Shown here: positions 21,650 to 32,134 of the stretch, piece by piece
How positions within the stretch are numbered: position 1 is the first letter of the stretch
Layout of the letters: each line of letters opens with the position of its first letter
Source of the DNA: Trichobilharzia szidati
Taxonomy: Eukaryota; Platyhelminthes; Trematoda; Strigeidida; Schistosomatidae
Length of the DNA: 64,000 nt
NCBI GenBank assembly: GCA_944472155.2
Contig: OX235272.1
Location: 8,354,354 to 8,418,353, forward strand
Reading direction: 5' to 3'
The notes under the pieces: generated by a model
Databases searched by the model: none
What the model was told of the DNA's origin: nothing
Seen by the model: only the letters and a program-made list of their open reading frames with translations
Position numbers and translations under genes: made by a program

Positions 21650-21905
21650 TTTCAGCTCCAAGTGTTGACTGTACCCAAGATATACCTCAACTAACCGCAC
21701 TTACTAAATATCAATTAAATATCAATTTCAATAAATAAGAAGAAGAATGCTGTACAACTTATCTGATGCCCGACTGTGTGGTGATCTCCAAAAGTGTGCT
21801 ATGTGATAGCACAACAAAGGAGCGAACCACGTGTGTACAGCCACGCCGGAAATCGCAAGATGGCGTGGCGCCATAGTGAATTCAAACATCCAAGGTGCAC
21901 TACAC
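21650..21905 (-). repeat. Gypsy LTR segment, copy 4 (short)
   Basis: Contains the same GGAGCGAACCACGTGTGTAC block and ATCAATTTCAATAAATAAGA as the other copies, with an internal deletion of the segment that in copy 2 reads CCTTACCAGTACTCTACC. It ends where the PLE region starts. Confidence 0.6.
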
Positions 21906-21949
21906 GGCAGTGACTTCTGCGAAAAGACACGCAATTTGAGCAATCATCG

Positions 21950-23345
21950 GCGTTTTTCAGATTTCACATTTAGATATGATGGAGAAGATTTGTAGCTCAG
22001 GTGGACGATTTTGATGTGGTTGTGTTCTCTGAACTTGAAATGTAATTTGCGAAGCTTTCATTGCCATACTAGGTGGCATCTTCAGGGCATACTTCAATTC
22101 GAATTAAAGTGAGCTTTTAGACTGCTCCACGGGTTTATTAGTCATCTCTCACGGTGACCTAGAATGTGATTGATTGTTTTTGTGTTTTCACACCCTCTAG
22201 TTTACTTGTATTGGTAGTGACTGTTCCCTTGACCTGAAGCTTGACCTATCGTGTGTGAGATTTCCTTCTTATGGATTGGTAAATTTCGGTATATGTCAGT
22301 GCAATTATTAACTGGCTATCAACCGGATGTGCCTTGCTTATGAAAGCCAACTAGCACCAAACGTAGGTCCAAGGCTTCCTGCCGATTGCCTCCAACCATC
22401 TAATATCATCGATTCACTGGAATACCAGGCTTCTAAAAATTCCCTAGCATTCTTGGTGCTTCCTCTCCCTAATATTTGAACGTTGTCCCAGTCAAACTGA
22501 TGTCCGTGGTTGTCTGCACACAGTGATATAAGAGAGTTGATATCAGTTCATTTGAAGGCTGGTTTATGATCATGGATGCGAAGACGTAGGGAACGTCCAC
22601 TTTGGCCAATATAGTGTTTTTCTCAGTTGTTACAATTTATTTTGTAGATAATGTTGGTTTCATCTTCTTTCGTTGTTGAGTCTTTTGGCTGACACAGGGC
22701 TGGCTGAGTTAAGTGATTTTGTTGGTTTGTGTGTGACGTCATTTCCTAAAAGTTTGAAGAGTCTTGCAGTGATTTCTCAGATGTCCTTCATATATGGTTG
22801 GATTTTTCTTGTGCAATTTTCTTTGTGCTTGGGCCCCTTTGATTTGATAGGTTGGTTTGGGAGTAGATGTCTTATGATGAAATTCCGTGGGTATCCATTC
22901 GTCTGGAAGACGTCCATGAGATGTCTTTCTTCAGTTTTCCTTGAGTTGGGAGTGCTGCAATGAGTCCTGACCCTCTTGAATAGTGTTTGTATACAATTCC
23001 TTTTGTTTGTTTTTGGATTGTTGCTGTTGTAATTCAGTATTTGGTCTGTGAGTTGATTTTCTATAAGCCTGAGTTTCTAATTCCCCTGTGGTTGTTCGCT
23101 TGACTAGAAATTTACCAACCGATAAGAAGGAAATCTCGCACACGAAGGGTAAAATTTCAAGTCAAGGAAACAATCATTTCCAATACAAGTGCGCTAGAAA
23201 GTTAGGAAACACACGAAAACAACCAATCACTTTCAATTTCACCAGGAGAGATGACTAATAAACTCGTGGAGCAGTCTAAAAGCTCACTTTAATTCGAATT
23301 GAAGTATGCGCTGAATATGTTGTCAAGTAGGGTGATGAAAACCTC
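21950..23345 (-). mobile_element. PLE copy between inverted terminal repeats
   Basis: 21950-22330 and 23100-23345 are inverted copies of the PLE pLTR also present at 1180-1560. Between them, the minus strand encodes the end of the RT and the endonuclease (next entry). 22330-22385 holds an extra segment (CACCAAACGTAGGTCCAAGG) that is not in the 1.2-kb copy and looks like a small insertion in the pLTR/ORF border. Confidence 0.65.
22390..23107 (-). pseudogene. PLE RT C-terminus and GIY-YIG endonuclease, broken
   Basis: The minus strand reads LVKRTTTGELETQAYRKSTH (RT after the YxDD box), then in shifted frames a TNGYPRNFI-like segment, a linker of DISEITARLFKLLG type, and the endonuclease end (HGHQFDWDNVQILGRGSTKN, LEAWYSS). 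Several frameshifts and stops; inactive. Third PLE lineage in the window, related to the fragment at 1560-1645. Confidence 0.65.
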
Positions 23346-26029
23346 GTAAATTAACTGCCCTGCTCAGAGTACACAAACACATCAAAAAAGATTTCGGATT
23401 TATTGGTTGAGGACAGAACGCTTGGAGCCTGTGTCAATCCTTTCCTAGCAGAATTTCTCTTCTTGTCCAAACCCTTCTTAAATGAATCAGCTGAGGTTGC
23501 AGACACCACTTCTTCTGTGAGTCGGTTCCAGGAGTTTATGACCCGGTGAAAAACTAGTGTTCCGGAGCAATATGGTTTCTTCTTGGCCAGTGAACTCTCC
23601 TGCTATGTCCGACAAGTAGTACCGACCCAGTGGGAAGAAAAAGATTCTATAGGTCAGGTCCGTAGTCATTATTTAAAATTTTGAACATTGTGATTAAATC
23701 TCCTCTCTACCTACGGTATGACGGGAAGAAGAGATTTAAACTGTCTAGTCTAGCTTCACTTGATAAGTTGGTCATGCCGAGAACCATACGTGTCGCCTTC
23801 TTTTGAACCCTTTCTAGAATATGTGAGTCTTCTTTAAGAAAAGGACTGGCTGCTTGGATCCAGTATTCCAGTAGTGACATCACCAGAGATGTATGTAAGG
23901 AGATGAACACGTCTCTGTTGATTCCAATAAAGGCTCTCTCTATTGCCAATAAGGATGTTAAACCACGTGCAGCCACCGCATGACAACGTGCTGTAGCTTT
24001 TAAATTATGATTTACTATGACAACTAGATCCAAATGAGTCTGAAATGATGGGAGTGTTATTCGCTCTACATCGTAGGAGCTGATGCTTGCGTGTCCGATG
24101 AGCATGACTGCATATTTCGCTACACTGATCAGGAGCATACATCCTCTGTGCGTCGGTGGCAAAATGGTAGAATGCTCCCCAACCACGCAGGTGGTTTCGG
24201 AGTTCTATCCCCATCCGACGCACTCCCAAACCTTGCTAAGCCAATAGTAAGACTGGTAAAGGAGGTAGGCTGGGCATGAGGCTAGCAACCCCATCCGGTA
24301 AAATAAATACCACTGCTACCAAAACTTCAAGCCTCTAGTTTGAAGCCCTACGTTCCATTAGGAACGTAGGGGAATAAATAATAATCCATTCTCTGGACCT
24401 CTCTGACAATTTATTGGGGTATTCGTGCAACGTGAAAGTATCACTGTTGCCCTTCAGCTCTCCCCATATTTTTAAGTCATCTGAGTGCAGAACCCTAGGG
24501 GAATCGGTGAGCAGAGATCACTCACTGAAATACAAAATAAATAGGAGAGGTATGAGTACCGCACCTTGCGATACTCCACTACGAACTGTTGTTCAGGAGG
24601 AGAGTTTCAATTTGATCCTAACCCTCTGCCTCCTGTCTGTGAGGAATTACCCAATCCTGTTCAGTAAGCTGCCTTCGTTACCAAGACTTTCCAGCTTCAT
24701 GAGTAGTCTCTCGTGAGGAACTTCATTGAAGGCTTTGCTGAAGTCTGTGAAGACAACGTCAACGGTTCTTCTGCTGTCCCTTGATTTGACTCAGCTTTAT
24801 CTTTCAGTGAAGAGATTTGACAGGCATGAGAGGTTTCCTCGGAAGCCATGTTGTACTCTGGATAACAAATTGTTTTTAAGATGTCCCGTGACACTGTTCG
24901 TGATTATTCTTCCCAGTGTCTTGACTAAAGTGCTGTTAAGACTGATAGGCCCGTAGTTTGAGGGGCTTCATTTTCATCCTGCGTCTTTCCAGTCACGCAG
25001 TAACACTGCATTTGGGAGAGATGGCTTGAAGACCTTGGTCAATGGGCCAGCTGATAGCTTCTTGGGGAGCCTTAGATGAAGATTATCAGGACCAGTTGAT
25101 TTCCCTGCATCTGGTTTCATTAGGCAGTTGAACACAATATCTTGGTCGACGTCAAAGGAGTCTATCCTGTATTCCTCTGGTATGGCCATAGCTGATCCTA
25201 TGGGGAGTGATGACGGTTGTGTTAAGGCTTGGCAGAAGTAGTCTGCCAATTCCTCTATTTTTTCTGATCTCCGATTGTGTCATTGTCAATAGTCAGGTTT
25301 GGGACATCATTGGATGTTTCACTATTGAATTTCATGTACGAGAAAATTTTATCAGGTTGTGCAGTTGCCTCTTGAGCCAGATGTGATTCGAACTTCATCC
25401 TTCATTAGTGGATTTCTGCAATAGCAGTGTTGTATAATTTCCTGGCCTCAGGAGCCCAAAGTGTGGCGAACAGGTTCCAGCATTTGTTGATTGGTGGGTG
25501 GTGACTACCATTGGAACCCAGGATGTGCACTTGTTCCTATTTAGGACTCATCAGCTGGATGAAGCTGCAACCAAATAATTTCCAACATTTGTGTTTGCGT
25601 CTGAGTAACTTACCAATCTTTCGGTTTATCCAAGGGGGCAATGTTTCCTACCCTTTGGGACAAACCAAGGAATGAAAGGTTCAGTTACCAGGGCGTAAAG
25701 TTGTTTAAATTGGTTCAATGCGGCTTCTACTTGGGCCCCTGGGTTTATGTACCAGTTCATTGAGTTGGCTGACCGGACGATCACGTTTATATAAGCTTTC
25801 CAAACGTCTGGCCCAGATGGGGTTTTTCCCCGTGAACTTGAAAGTGAGCACAGCTTGATCACCTCTCCCTAAAGGAGGAGGATGTTGTGAGTCATAGAGA
25901 GTGGGCCTAATGACATGTTGGACTAGGGTTAGCATAATGCTAGATTCCAGCAGTTTATGATTAAAGCAGTTGTCTGAAGATGGCGCTGTAAGGCGTCTCC
26001 AGTCAACTGTCGGGGCGTTGGAGTCGCCG
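23346..26029 (-). pseudogene. CR1-type LINE (family D), 5-prime truncated, EN to 3-prime end
   Basis: Minus strand, from right to left: endonuclease end (FGDSNAPTVDWRRL near 26029; MLTLVQHVIRP, 25935), linker (25862-25626), RT start (KSTGPDNLHLRLPKKLSAGP, about 25110), RT middle (broken), and the C-terminal half (NHNLKATARCHAVAARGLTS; YWIQAASPFLKEDSHILERV; 24186-23707). A SINE at 24150-24386 interrupts it. The frame is broken many times. The 5-prime end at 26029 meets a plus-strand LINE tail. Confidence 0.7.
24150..24386 (+). repeat. tRNA-Gly-derived SINE inserted in the LINE
   Basis: 24150-24222 (73 nt) looks like tRNA-Gly: acceptor stem GCGTCGG / CCGACGC pairs over 7 bp, the D-arm region is TGGCAAAATGGTAGAATGC, the anticodon loop CAACCAC would give ACC, and the T region GGAGTTCTATCC is a weakened B box. 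A body (ATGAGGCTAGCAACCCCATC) and an AATAAATAATAAT tail follow. Flanks ATCCTCTGT (24141-24149) and ATTCTCTGG (24388-24396) match in 7 of 9 positions and may be the target duplication. A genuine tRNA gene is unlikely given the SINE body. Confidence 0.7.
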
Positions 26030-26090
26030 AAATTGTGTCTGTAAACTGGCGTCCCTCATGCACCAAAAATGAGAATATATTATCATTATC
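26030..26090 (+). repeat. 3-prime tail fragment of a CR1 family C LINE
   Basis: CTGTAAACTGGCGTCCCTCA, then AATGAGAATATATTATCATT: the same 3-prime terminus as at 36445-36518 and 40935-41000. Only about 60 bp of the element is present, 5-prime truncated and head-to-head with family D. Confidence 0.8.
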
Positions 26091-27763
26091 CCGTAAAGAC
26101 GACCAAGCAGTCACTTTATCTAACTCATTCTGCACAGCATTCCGGAAGTACCCTAGGTTATCACACTGGAATGAATAAGCTACTTTTAGGTCACCTGCAA
26201 AGATGAATGGTTTCCCGTGTGAGAAGCAAGCGCATATGTCGTTGATATATAGTGTAAGTAGGAGGGGTCAATGACGCTACCTTGAACTACACGCGAAGTG
26301 ATCGGGATAGGTTCAGAAGTCACAGAACCAAGTCTAACTATTTAGAGTCTGTTGCTAAGGAATGATTTTAGCCATCCTAATAGTGGGTCACGTATTCCTA
26401 AGGATTTCAGCTTGTGCATTAGTAGTAAATGGTCGACACGGTCAAATGCCTTTGAGATGTCAAAGTAGATGACAAGTACTAGTTGTCGTCTGTCACGACT
26501 ACTGGTCACAAAGTTAAAGAAGTCTAAGTGGTATGTTAAACAAGATCTGGATTTTAGGAATCCATGTTGGTTCGGACTTATAATGTTGCAGCTAAGCATA
26601 TGCCTGATTAGGTTGTCTCTAACTAGTCTCTCCATAATTCTAGATGCTATAGGTGTGATATTGATCGGCCTGTAGTTATTGATTTCTGTTTTCGAGCCAG
26701 ATTTGTGTTTAGGCATAATAAACGTTGTTTTCCACACATCAGGGTAAGTTTGGGTTTCTAAGGTCACTGTGAATATTGTAAGTAGTAGTAAGGGAATGTC
26801 AGGGCCACCATATTTATAAAAATGGGATGATATACTGTCAGTGCGAAAACGTTTGGAGCTTTTAAGATTTCTGGTAGTATTGGTTAATATTAGCATAAGT
26901 GAATTCAACAAGACTAATTCGTTTTTGAGTGAGTAAAGATTGGAATTACTCCGTATACCGAGTAATGGGGCTGTAGGCATAAATAGTTAGCCGGAAATGT
27001 TTTTTTGAATAATTCACACACGTTTGCAGAGTCAATGTATAGCCTGCCTTTGTCTATGAGGAGGGAAATGCTGTGATTTTCGGGATTCAGTTGCTTCTGT
27101 GGAAGCATACACCCCAGCAGGGCTGACCAGTGCGGTGTGTTCTTCGTTCCTCAAATGCAAATCTTGAGCTTGTGAGATGGAACTAAGTGTGCTAAGTATT
27201 AAACCTAGTGTCCCAAAGTCGTGGTGTTGAAGTAACTTGTTGAGGGTCTCTTGAGTTTCGTACGATCCTTTGGTCTTATAAATGACTTCCTATGTGGGGA
27301 AAACTTTAGTGTTTGGAGTGGAGTGACAGCATCTAAGCATGTGTTCGAGTTATGGTAGAAGATGCTCAGAGCTCTCGAGAGGTCATCAGTAGTGAATTAT
27401 TCGCTCCATTCAGAGGATCTCAGCACTGATTCTACTAAGGTCCAGTTTGCCTTACTATAGTTCCTATATAGTACTTGTTGTGAAGTGGAGGTATGAGCTG
27501 CATTGCTACTCAATGGAAGTTTCAGAGCACACACCACGTTTTGTGGTCACTACCTGAAAACTTAGAACCCACTAAGATTGAGAGGGGGCTTATATCGTGA
27601 CAGAATATTAAGTCTAGTACATTGTCACCTCTTGTAGGGATAGTGACAGTTTGTTTTCAGCCGAAGATGTCCAGTGTACCCAAAAGCTTGTCATATTAAG
27701 TTGGGCCTGTTAATAAATCCCAGTTGATTTCGGGTAGGTTCAGGTCTCCACATATGATCTTAT
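26091..27763 (-). pseudogene. CR1 LINE (family B), EN middle to RT
   Basis: Minus-strand 26980-26342 encodes RT motifs in one open frame: NYRPINITPIASRIMERLVR, QHGFLKSRSCLTYHLDFFN, YFDISKAFDRVDHLLLMHKL. The RT continues in broken frames to a box reading FAGD in place of FADD at about 26200, and ends near 26091. 27763-27276 encodes endonuclease end and linker with stops. The missing 5-prime part is at 41001-42490, which overlaps this piece by exactly 488 bp. Confidence 0.75.
27276..27763. repeat. 488-bp direct repeat, left copy
   Basis: By eye, identical to 41001-41488 except one base (G in TTCAGGTCTCC here, A in the other). It lies within CR1 family B. The right edge is followed at once by (AAT)n, the tail of the minus-strand family A LINE. 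Confidence 0.9.
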
Positions 27764-30488
27764 AATAATAATAATTTCAGCTTCATTAAAGTCCTAGGAA
27801 GTTGAGATAAAATAGAGTATTATAGTAATTAGGTAGAAGGATTATCGTGAAGTATATAAGTGACATTTCAGAGAGAAGTGGCTAGAAAGATTAGAACCTG
27901 TTCGATATGGTGACCTGAAGGATGTCTGGCGAACTTGTGTATGGCCCATGGGATAGCATCTTGACAAGAAACTGAGCAGGCTTGTAGATGTTAGGAGCGA
28001 AAGCATTGTTATTTTTTTACAAGCTAAAACTGTACAGTCATTATTGTTTTATTTTTTCAATTAATTTTTTTTAAAGTCTATTTTTTTATAGATTTAGTAT
28101 CTTAACTCATGTTTAGTTCTCGAGCTGCCAAAATAATGCATGTTGCTGTCCTACAGATCGGAGCGATTCACATTTGTGACCACTACCAAATCTGCTGATC
28201 AGCATGCGCCACCCTCCCTCCTTTTTTTGACATTAAGCTCTGAGACCTTTTACAACGACTGCAGTTGTAATATTGGATTGCTTTGACTCCGTCCCAATCA
28301 TACAGTATGCTGCACATTAACAGCTTTCATGACAAGTGCTTCCCATTAGGTCACATGGCACAATAATACCAGAGGACATCGTTAGCAATATTATCATCAT
28401 ACTAGTGAACAAGTGGGTTACTGCAAAAGACTAAGAAATTAGGTTTCCCTTAAGAGTTATGAAGTATAAAAATAGCTAATATTAGAACAACTAAATTATA
28501 TTCTATTTATCAGAGTGATATGAGTAGTGGAACAATTAGTGATAAAGTTATGTAAAGTGGTCCTGAGTAAGGCAACTGGTTAGCAGAACTTGTTATGCTA
28601 AATTTTCACGACCGATTTTATATGGTGTGCGTTACACATTGCAAAGTGACTCATCAATTATATAATGGAGAAATGCTACATAATTTCAACATTATGAATT
28701 TTTTAGAAAATTATATGAATATGGGTAGGTGTTGACTGAAGATAGTCATTTCAACTCAAAAATAGTGCTAATAATATAAGCATATATGTAAAATATTAAA
28801 AGAAATGGTTGCTAATGTAATTGTTTATGGAAATAATTGCACTGACGAACTTATTGAAGATTACAGTGAAGAGAAAGTCAGTGAGTTAGTTAAACGGTTA
28901 CTGCGCAGTTAGTAGTTAGAACATCTTTAAAAGTAAAAGGTAGAAGAGTTTTCAGTACTGGGTCAAATTAAGACATAATCTACGGATTAGAGTGTAGTGG
29001 ATAGTGGTACGATTAAAGATAAGGTTAGGTTGAATGAGTTTGGGGAAAATGGTTGGTTGGCTGAGTTTGTTATTGCTAAGTTTTCCTGGCCACTTTTCAA
29101 ATGGCGTGCTTTAGACATTACAAAGTAACAGTTTGCTTATATTATGGAAGAACTATCACAACTAATTTGGGATTATACGTCCAGGATAATTATAGATAGT
29201 TTTATGAGTTTATAAGCCCGATTGATGAAATATTGATAAGATCTCCAATAAGCTGAATAACCAAACCTCAGATCAAGGCATGTGGGAGAAATTGGGTTGG
29301 TTTTATCACGTTTTAGGTGCGGTACTGTTGCTGGGGCAAACGAGTTTCCTCAAATTGCGGGTATTGCACTGGGGTCTGTAGTACCAAAGTTAGATGAACA
29401 GCCCATATGGGTAAAGTATGGATAAGTAGACCGAAGCTCTTTTGTTGACAAGAACTCGTTAAGGAGACGCTGGAATTCAGTGGGAGATCGGCAACTACGT
29501 ACATTAAGTGGAAGTTCGTTCCATAATGCACTGTACTGTATTTTGAAGAAACGTGATCGCAGTTTTGTCCGGTACCGGCTTATGGATAGAGTATTTTCAT
29601 GATTTCTAAGAGTATATATGGTTAAATTATTGAAAGCTATTGGATTACTGCTTTTGAGGTAGCCATGTAAAAGGAGAAAAAGGAATGTAAGGTTGAGTTT
29701 CAGGCGCCTTAACCAAAGTGGCTGAAGTCCATACATTTTGCACCTATCCGCGTAAGTCAGTCCTTCATGTTTGTGTAATAGGCGTCGTGTAAAACTTCGC
29801 TGAATATTTTCAATACGAACCCTGTCATACCCATTCATGAAACCGAAGACAATTGCGCAGTATTCAATTACTGGGCGAACCATGACTTTGTATAAAAGGA
29901 CTTTAGCCTCAGTTGTGTACATTTTTCGATGTAACAAGCCTGTGAGTCTTCGGCATTTAGAAACAAGTGCTTTTGCATACTGACTAAATGTTAAGTTCTG
30001 TGAGTAGGTAACTCCCAGGTCTTTTATGGAATTGAGGGTTTGGAGAGAGGAGTCACCTAGGTGTAACCTGAAATACGGGTGGGAGTTATTGAAATATAAG
30101 GCACCACATTTATCAGAATTGAATGGCAGTTGCCAATCAGTGCTCCAGTTATGTAATCTATCCAGATCATCTTGAATATGTGTGAATCCCTCGTTCATTG
30201 TAGAATGGGGGAAGCTGTATACAATCTTTAAGTCATCAGCAAAGAGGTATGGGGTACCATGCTTGATTACGCTGCAGATATCGTTGATGTAGATTACGAA
30301 AAGCAATGGACCTAGTACACTACCCTGAATTACTCCACTTCGTATGGGTCTGGGTGACGAGTAATTATTTGCAAATTTCACAACTTGGGAACGATCTTCC
30401 AAGAAAGAAACGAGCCAGGATAACAAGGGGTCCTGGAACCCGTACGACTTTAGCTTAAGGATTAGTCTCTTGTGTGGGACTAAATCTA
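27764..30488 (-). pseudogene. CR1 LINE (family A), 3-prime half with long UTR
   Basis: 29350-30488 is an open frame of about 379 residues: LVPHKRLILKLKSYGFQDPL, then SGVIQGSVLGPLLFVIYIND, the catalytic LFADDLKIVYSF and the C-terminal domain (CRRLTGLLHRKMYTTEAKVL; RRLKLNLTFLFLLLHGY). The ORF starts abruptly in motif A because a plus-strand LINE (C1) is inserted at 30488/30489; the first half of the same ORF resumes at 36519. The UTR (27764-29312) contains two related blocks near 28510-28640 and 28990-29120, and ends in (AAT)n at 27764. Confidence 0.85.
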
Positions 30489-32060
30489 CTTGACCCGGTA
30501 CCAGAAACAATCTTCCATCTTAAAAAAGAACTGGGAGATCTCACTTTCCTAAAACTCCTTAAATTGAGGACTAAACCAATCGATGCTGAACTGGAACATG
30601 CTAAGGAGCTAGAGAGCGCTATGGACTATCTGTCGAGCGAAGTTGTTAAGAGACTTGCTTCTAAACAGAACGCCATAGTGTACAACATACCTGACAATGA
30701 GCCCATAAAGTCGGTTCAGCACTCCTTGTTAAGGGCTGCAAACCTCTTAAGTACACCCTGTCAGTGTATCAGACTAAATAAAAAAGAGTTAAACCGCACA
30801 TGTCCCATACTTTTCAGGTTTGACAGCTGTATAATAGCAGAACAATTTAGGAAATCTGGGGATACTTTGGCCTCCACCACGAAATTCAAAAATGTTAAGA
30901 TAGTCTCGGACAAAACCCCCAGCCAACGACAGGTAGCTAAAAATACCTTAGATACGAAGACGATTATACCACAAATCATGAATAGCATCAGTGCCGAAGT
31001 ATCGAAGGACACTGAAGCACAAAGTGACACTTGCATTGTACTAGGTGAACAAGCGACACGCGAAGGTGAAGGGAAACCCAAAAAGGGCAGTAACACTGGA
31101 ATGAGTCTCAAAGTTCTTGAGAACACTCCTAGGAAATCTACCGACCCCGCACATGAGGTAGACATAGATGCTTCTGTGACAGATAACCTACAAATATCGG
31201 CAGATAACACTGCACCCAGGGCCAAGCAAGGTAATCTCCTTGTAAAAGCTGAAAAGAAGTCCCCTAAAACCAGGGTCTCTCCACAGGCATCCACATATCT
31301 CCCTTGTGACAAGCCCAACAAGCAGCATGTAAGCCTAAAAAAGAGCTATGCACGCATTACGGCAGGTCCCATAAAGGAGACGGAACACGAGGGTGGAAGT
31401 GCTCTTCGTCGAACTAAGGGTGGTAGACAAACTGTGGATGACAGACTATACGAGGTCAAAACTAACAGCAAATATAGCTCTATCCACACAAAATCACACT
31501 CTAGCAGACACGCAAGAGGAGCCGAGCTGATTAAACAACAGGGTCAGACCCACGATTTCCGTAATAGCCGAGGTTGTAATATGCCTATGGGCTCATATAA
31601 CCTGAGAACGGGACCCAGAATAAATAATCAAAACACATGGGCTACTAGACGGGACACCACTAGGTACCATATGGATGGAAATGCATACTCGGACCCTCAT
31701 AGTAGCTATGTAAATCCCCATCAGCATAACGGGTATAGATTGAATCACGGTCCTTCTATGTACATGCACGAAATGAGTCCACAAATGTACAACTGCGAGA
31801 GACTTGGCACGCACTACCCTCAAAACAACCTAGAAACAGGTTATTTCGGCCCTGCAAATAACAATCTGAATAGTGAAACAGATTATCTAATGTCAAGGAA
31901 TGATTCCAGATACCCACGTAATGAGGCCAGAAACCAAAATATGCAACAGGATTATTTTCGGTTGCAGCAAACAATAGCCCCTCTTGCAGCACAATTTGTT
32001 CAGGGAATAGTAGACACACTGACAATGTCTCATCTGAGAATCCCTCGGAACATAACATAG
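30489..32060 (+). CDS. CR1 ORF1 protein (RRM-like), 5-prime truncated
   Basis: Open for about 523 residues from the element border; the first in-frame ATG is at about 30618 (MDYLSSEVVKRL). The N-terminal part has an RRM-like pattern: NAIVYNIPDNEP (strand 1), a helix, CQCIRLNKKEL, TCPILFRFDS (strand 3), AEQFRKSG. A long polar, Lys/Ser-rich middle and an Asn/Tyr/Met-rich C-terminal part (after about residue 370) follow. Family knowledge: CR1 ORF1 proteins bind element RNA. No PHD finger is seen, but the 5-prime end is missing. The annotated GTG at 30474 would lie in the neighbouring element and is not a true start. Confidence 0.75.
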   Translation, partial: LDPVPETIFHLKKELGDLTFLKLLKLRTKPIDAELEHAKELESAMDYLSSEVVKRLASKQNAIVYNIPDNEPIKSVQHSLLRAANLLSTPCQCIRLNKKELNRTCPILFRFDSCIIAEQFRKSGDTLASTTKFKNVKIVSDKTPSQRQVAKNTLDTKTIIPQIMNSISAEVSKDTEAQSDTCIVLGEQATREGEGKPKKGSNTGMSLKVLENTPRKSTDPAHEVDIDASVTDNLQISADNTAPRAKQGNLLVKAEKKSPKTRVSPQASTYLPCDKPNKQHVSLKKSYARITAGPIKETEHEGGSALRRTKGGRQTVDDRLYEVKTNSKYSSIHTKSHSSRHARGAELIKQQGQTHDFRNSRGCNMPMGSYNLRTGPRINNQNTWATRRDTTRYHMDGNAYSDPHSSYVNPHQHNGYRLNHGPSMYMHEMSPQMYNCERLGTHYPQNNLETGYFGPANNNLNSETDYLMSRNDSRYPRNEARNQNMQQDYFRLQQTIAPLAAQFVQGIVDTLTMSHLRIPRNIT

Positions 32061-32134
32061 GCTACCAGGAGTTAGGGATAGTAACAAGAAAACCCACTAA
32101 TTACCCTCCCAACAAAACTGGTTTTCTAAAAATT

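Noticed and set aside
24150..24222. Functional tRNA-Gly gene
   Set aside because: The acceptor stem pairs, but the T-loop (TTCTATC) departs from the consensus and a SINE body and tail follow directly.
30474..30488. GTG at 30474 as the start of the CR1 ORF1
   Set aside because: These bases belong to the neighbouring minus-strand LINE (complement of the DLVPH codons); the plus-strand element starts at about 30489.
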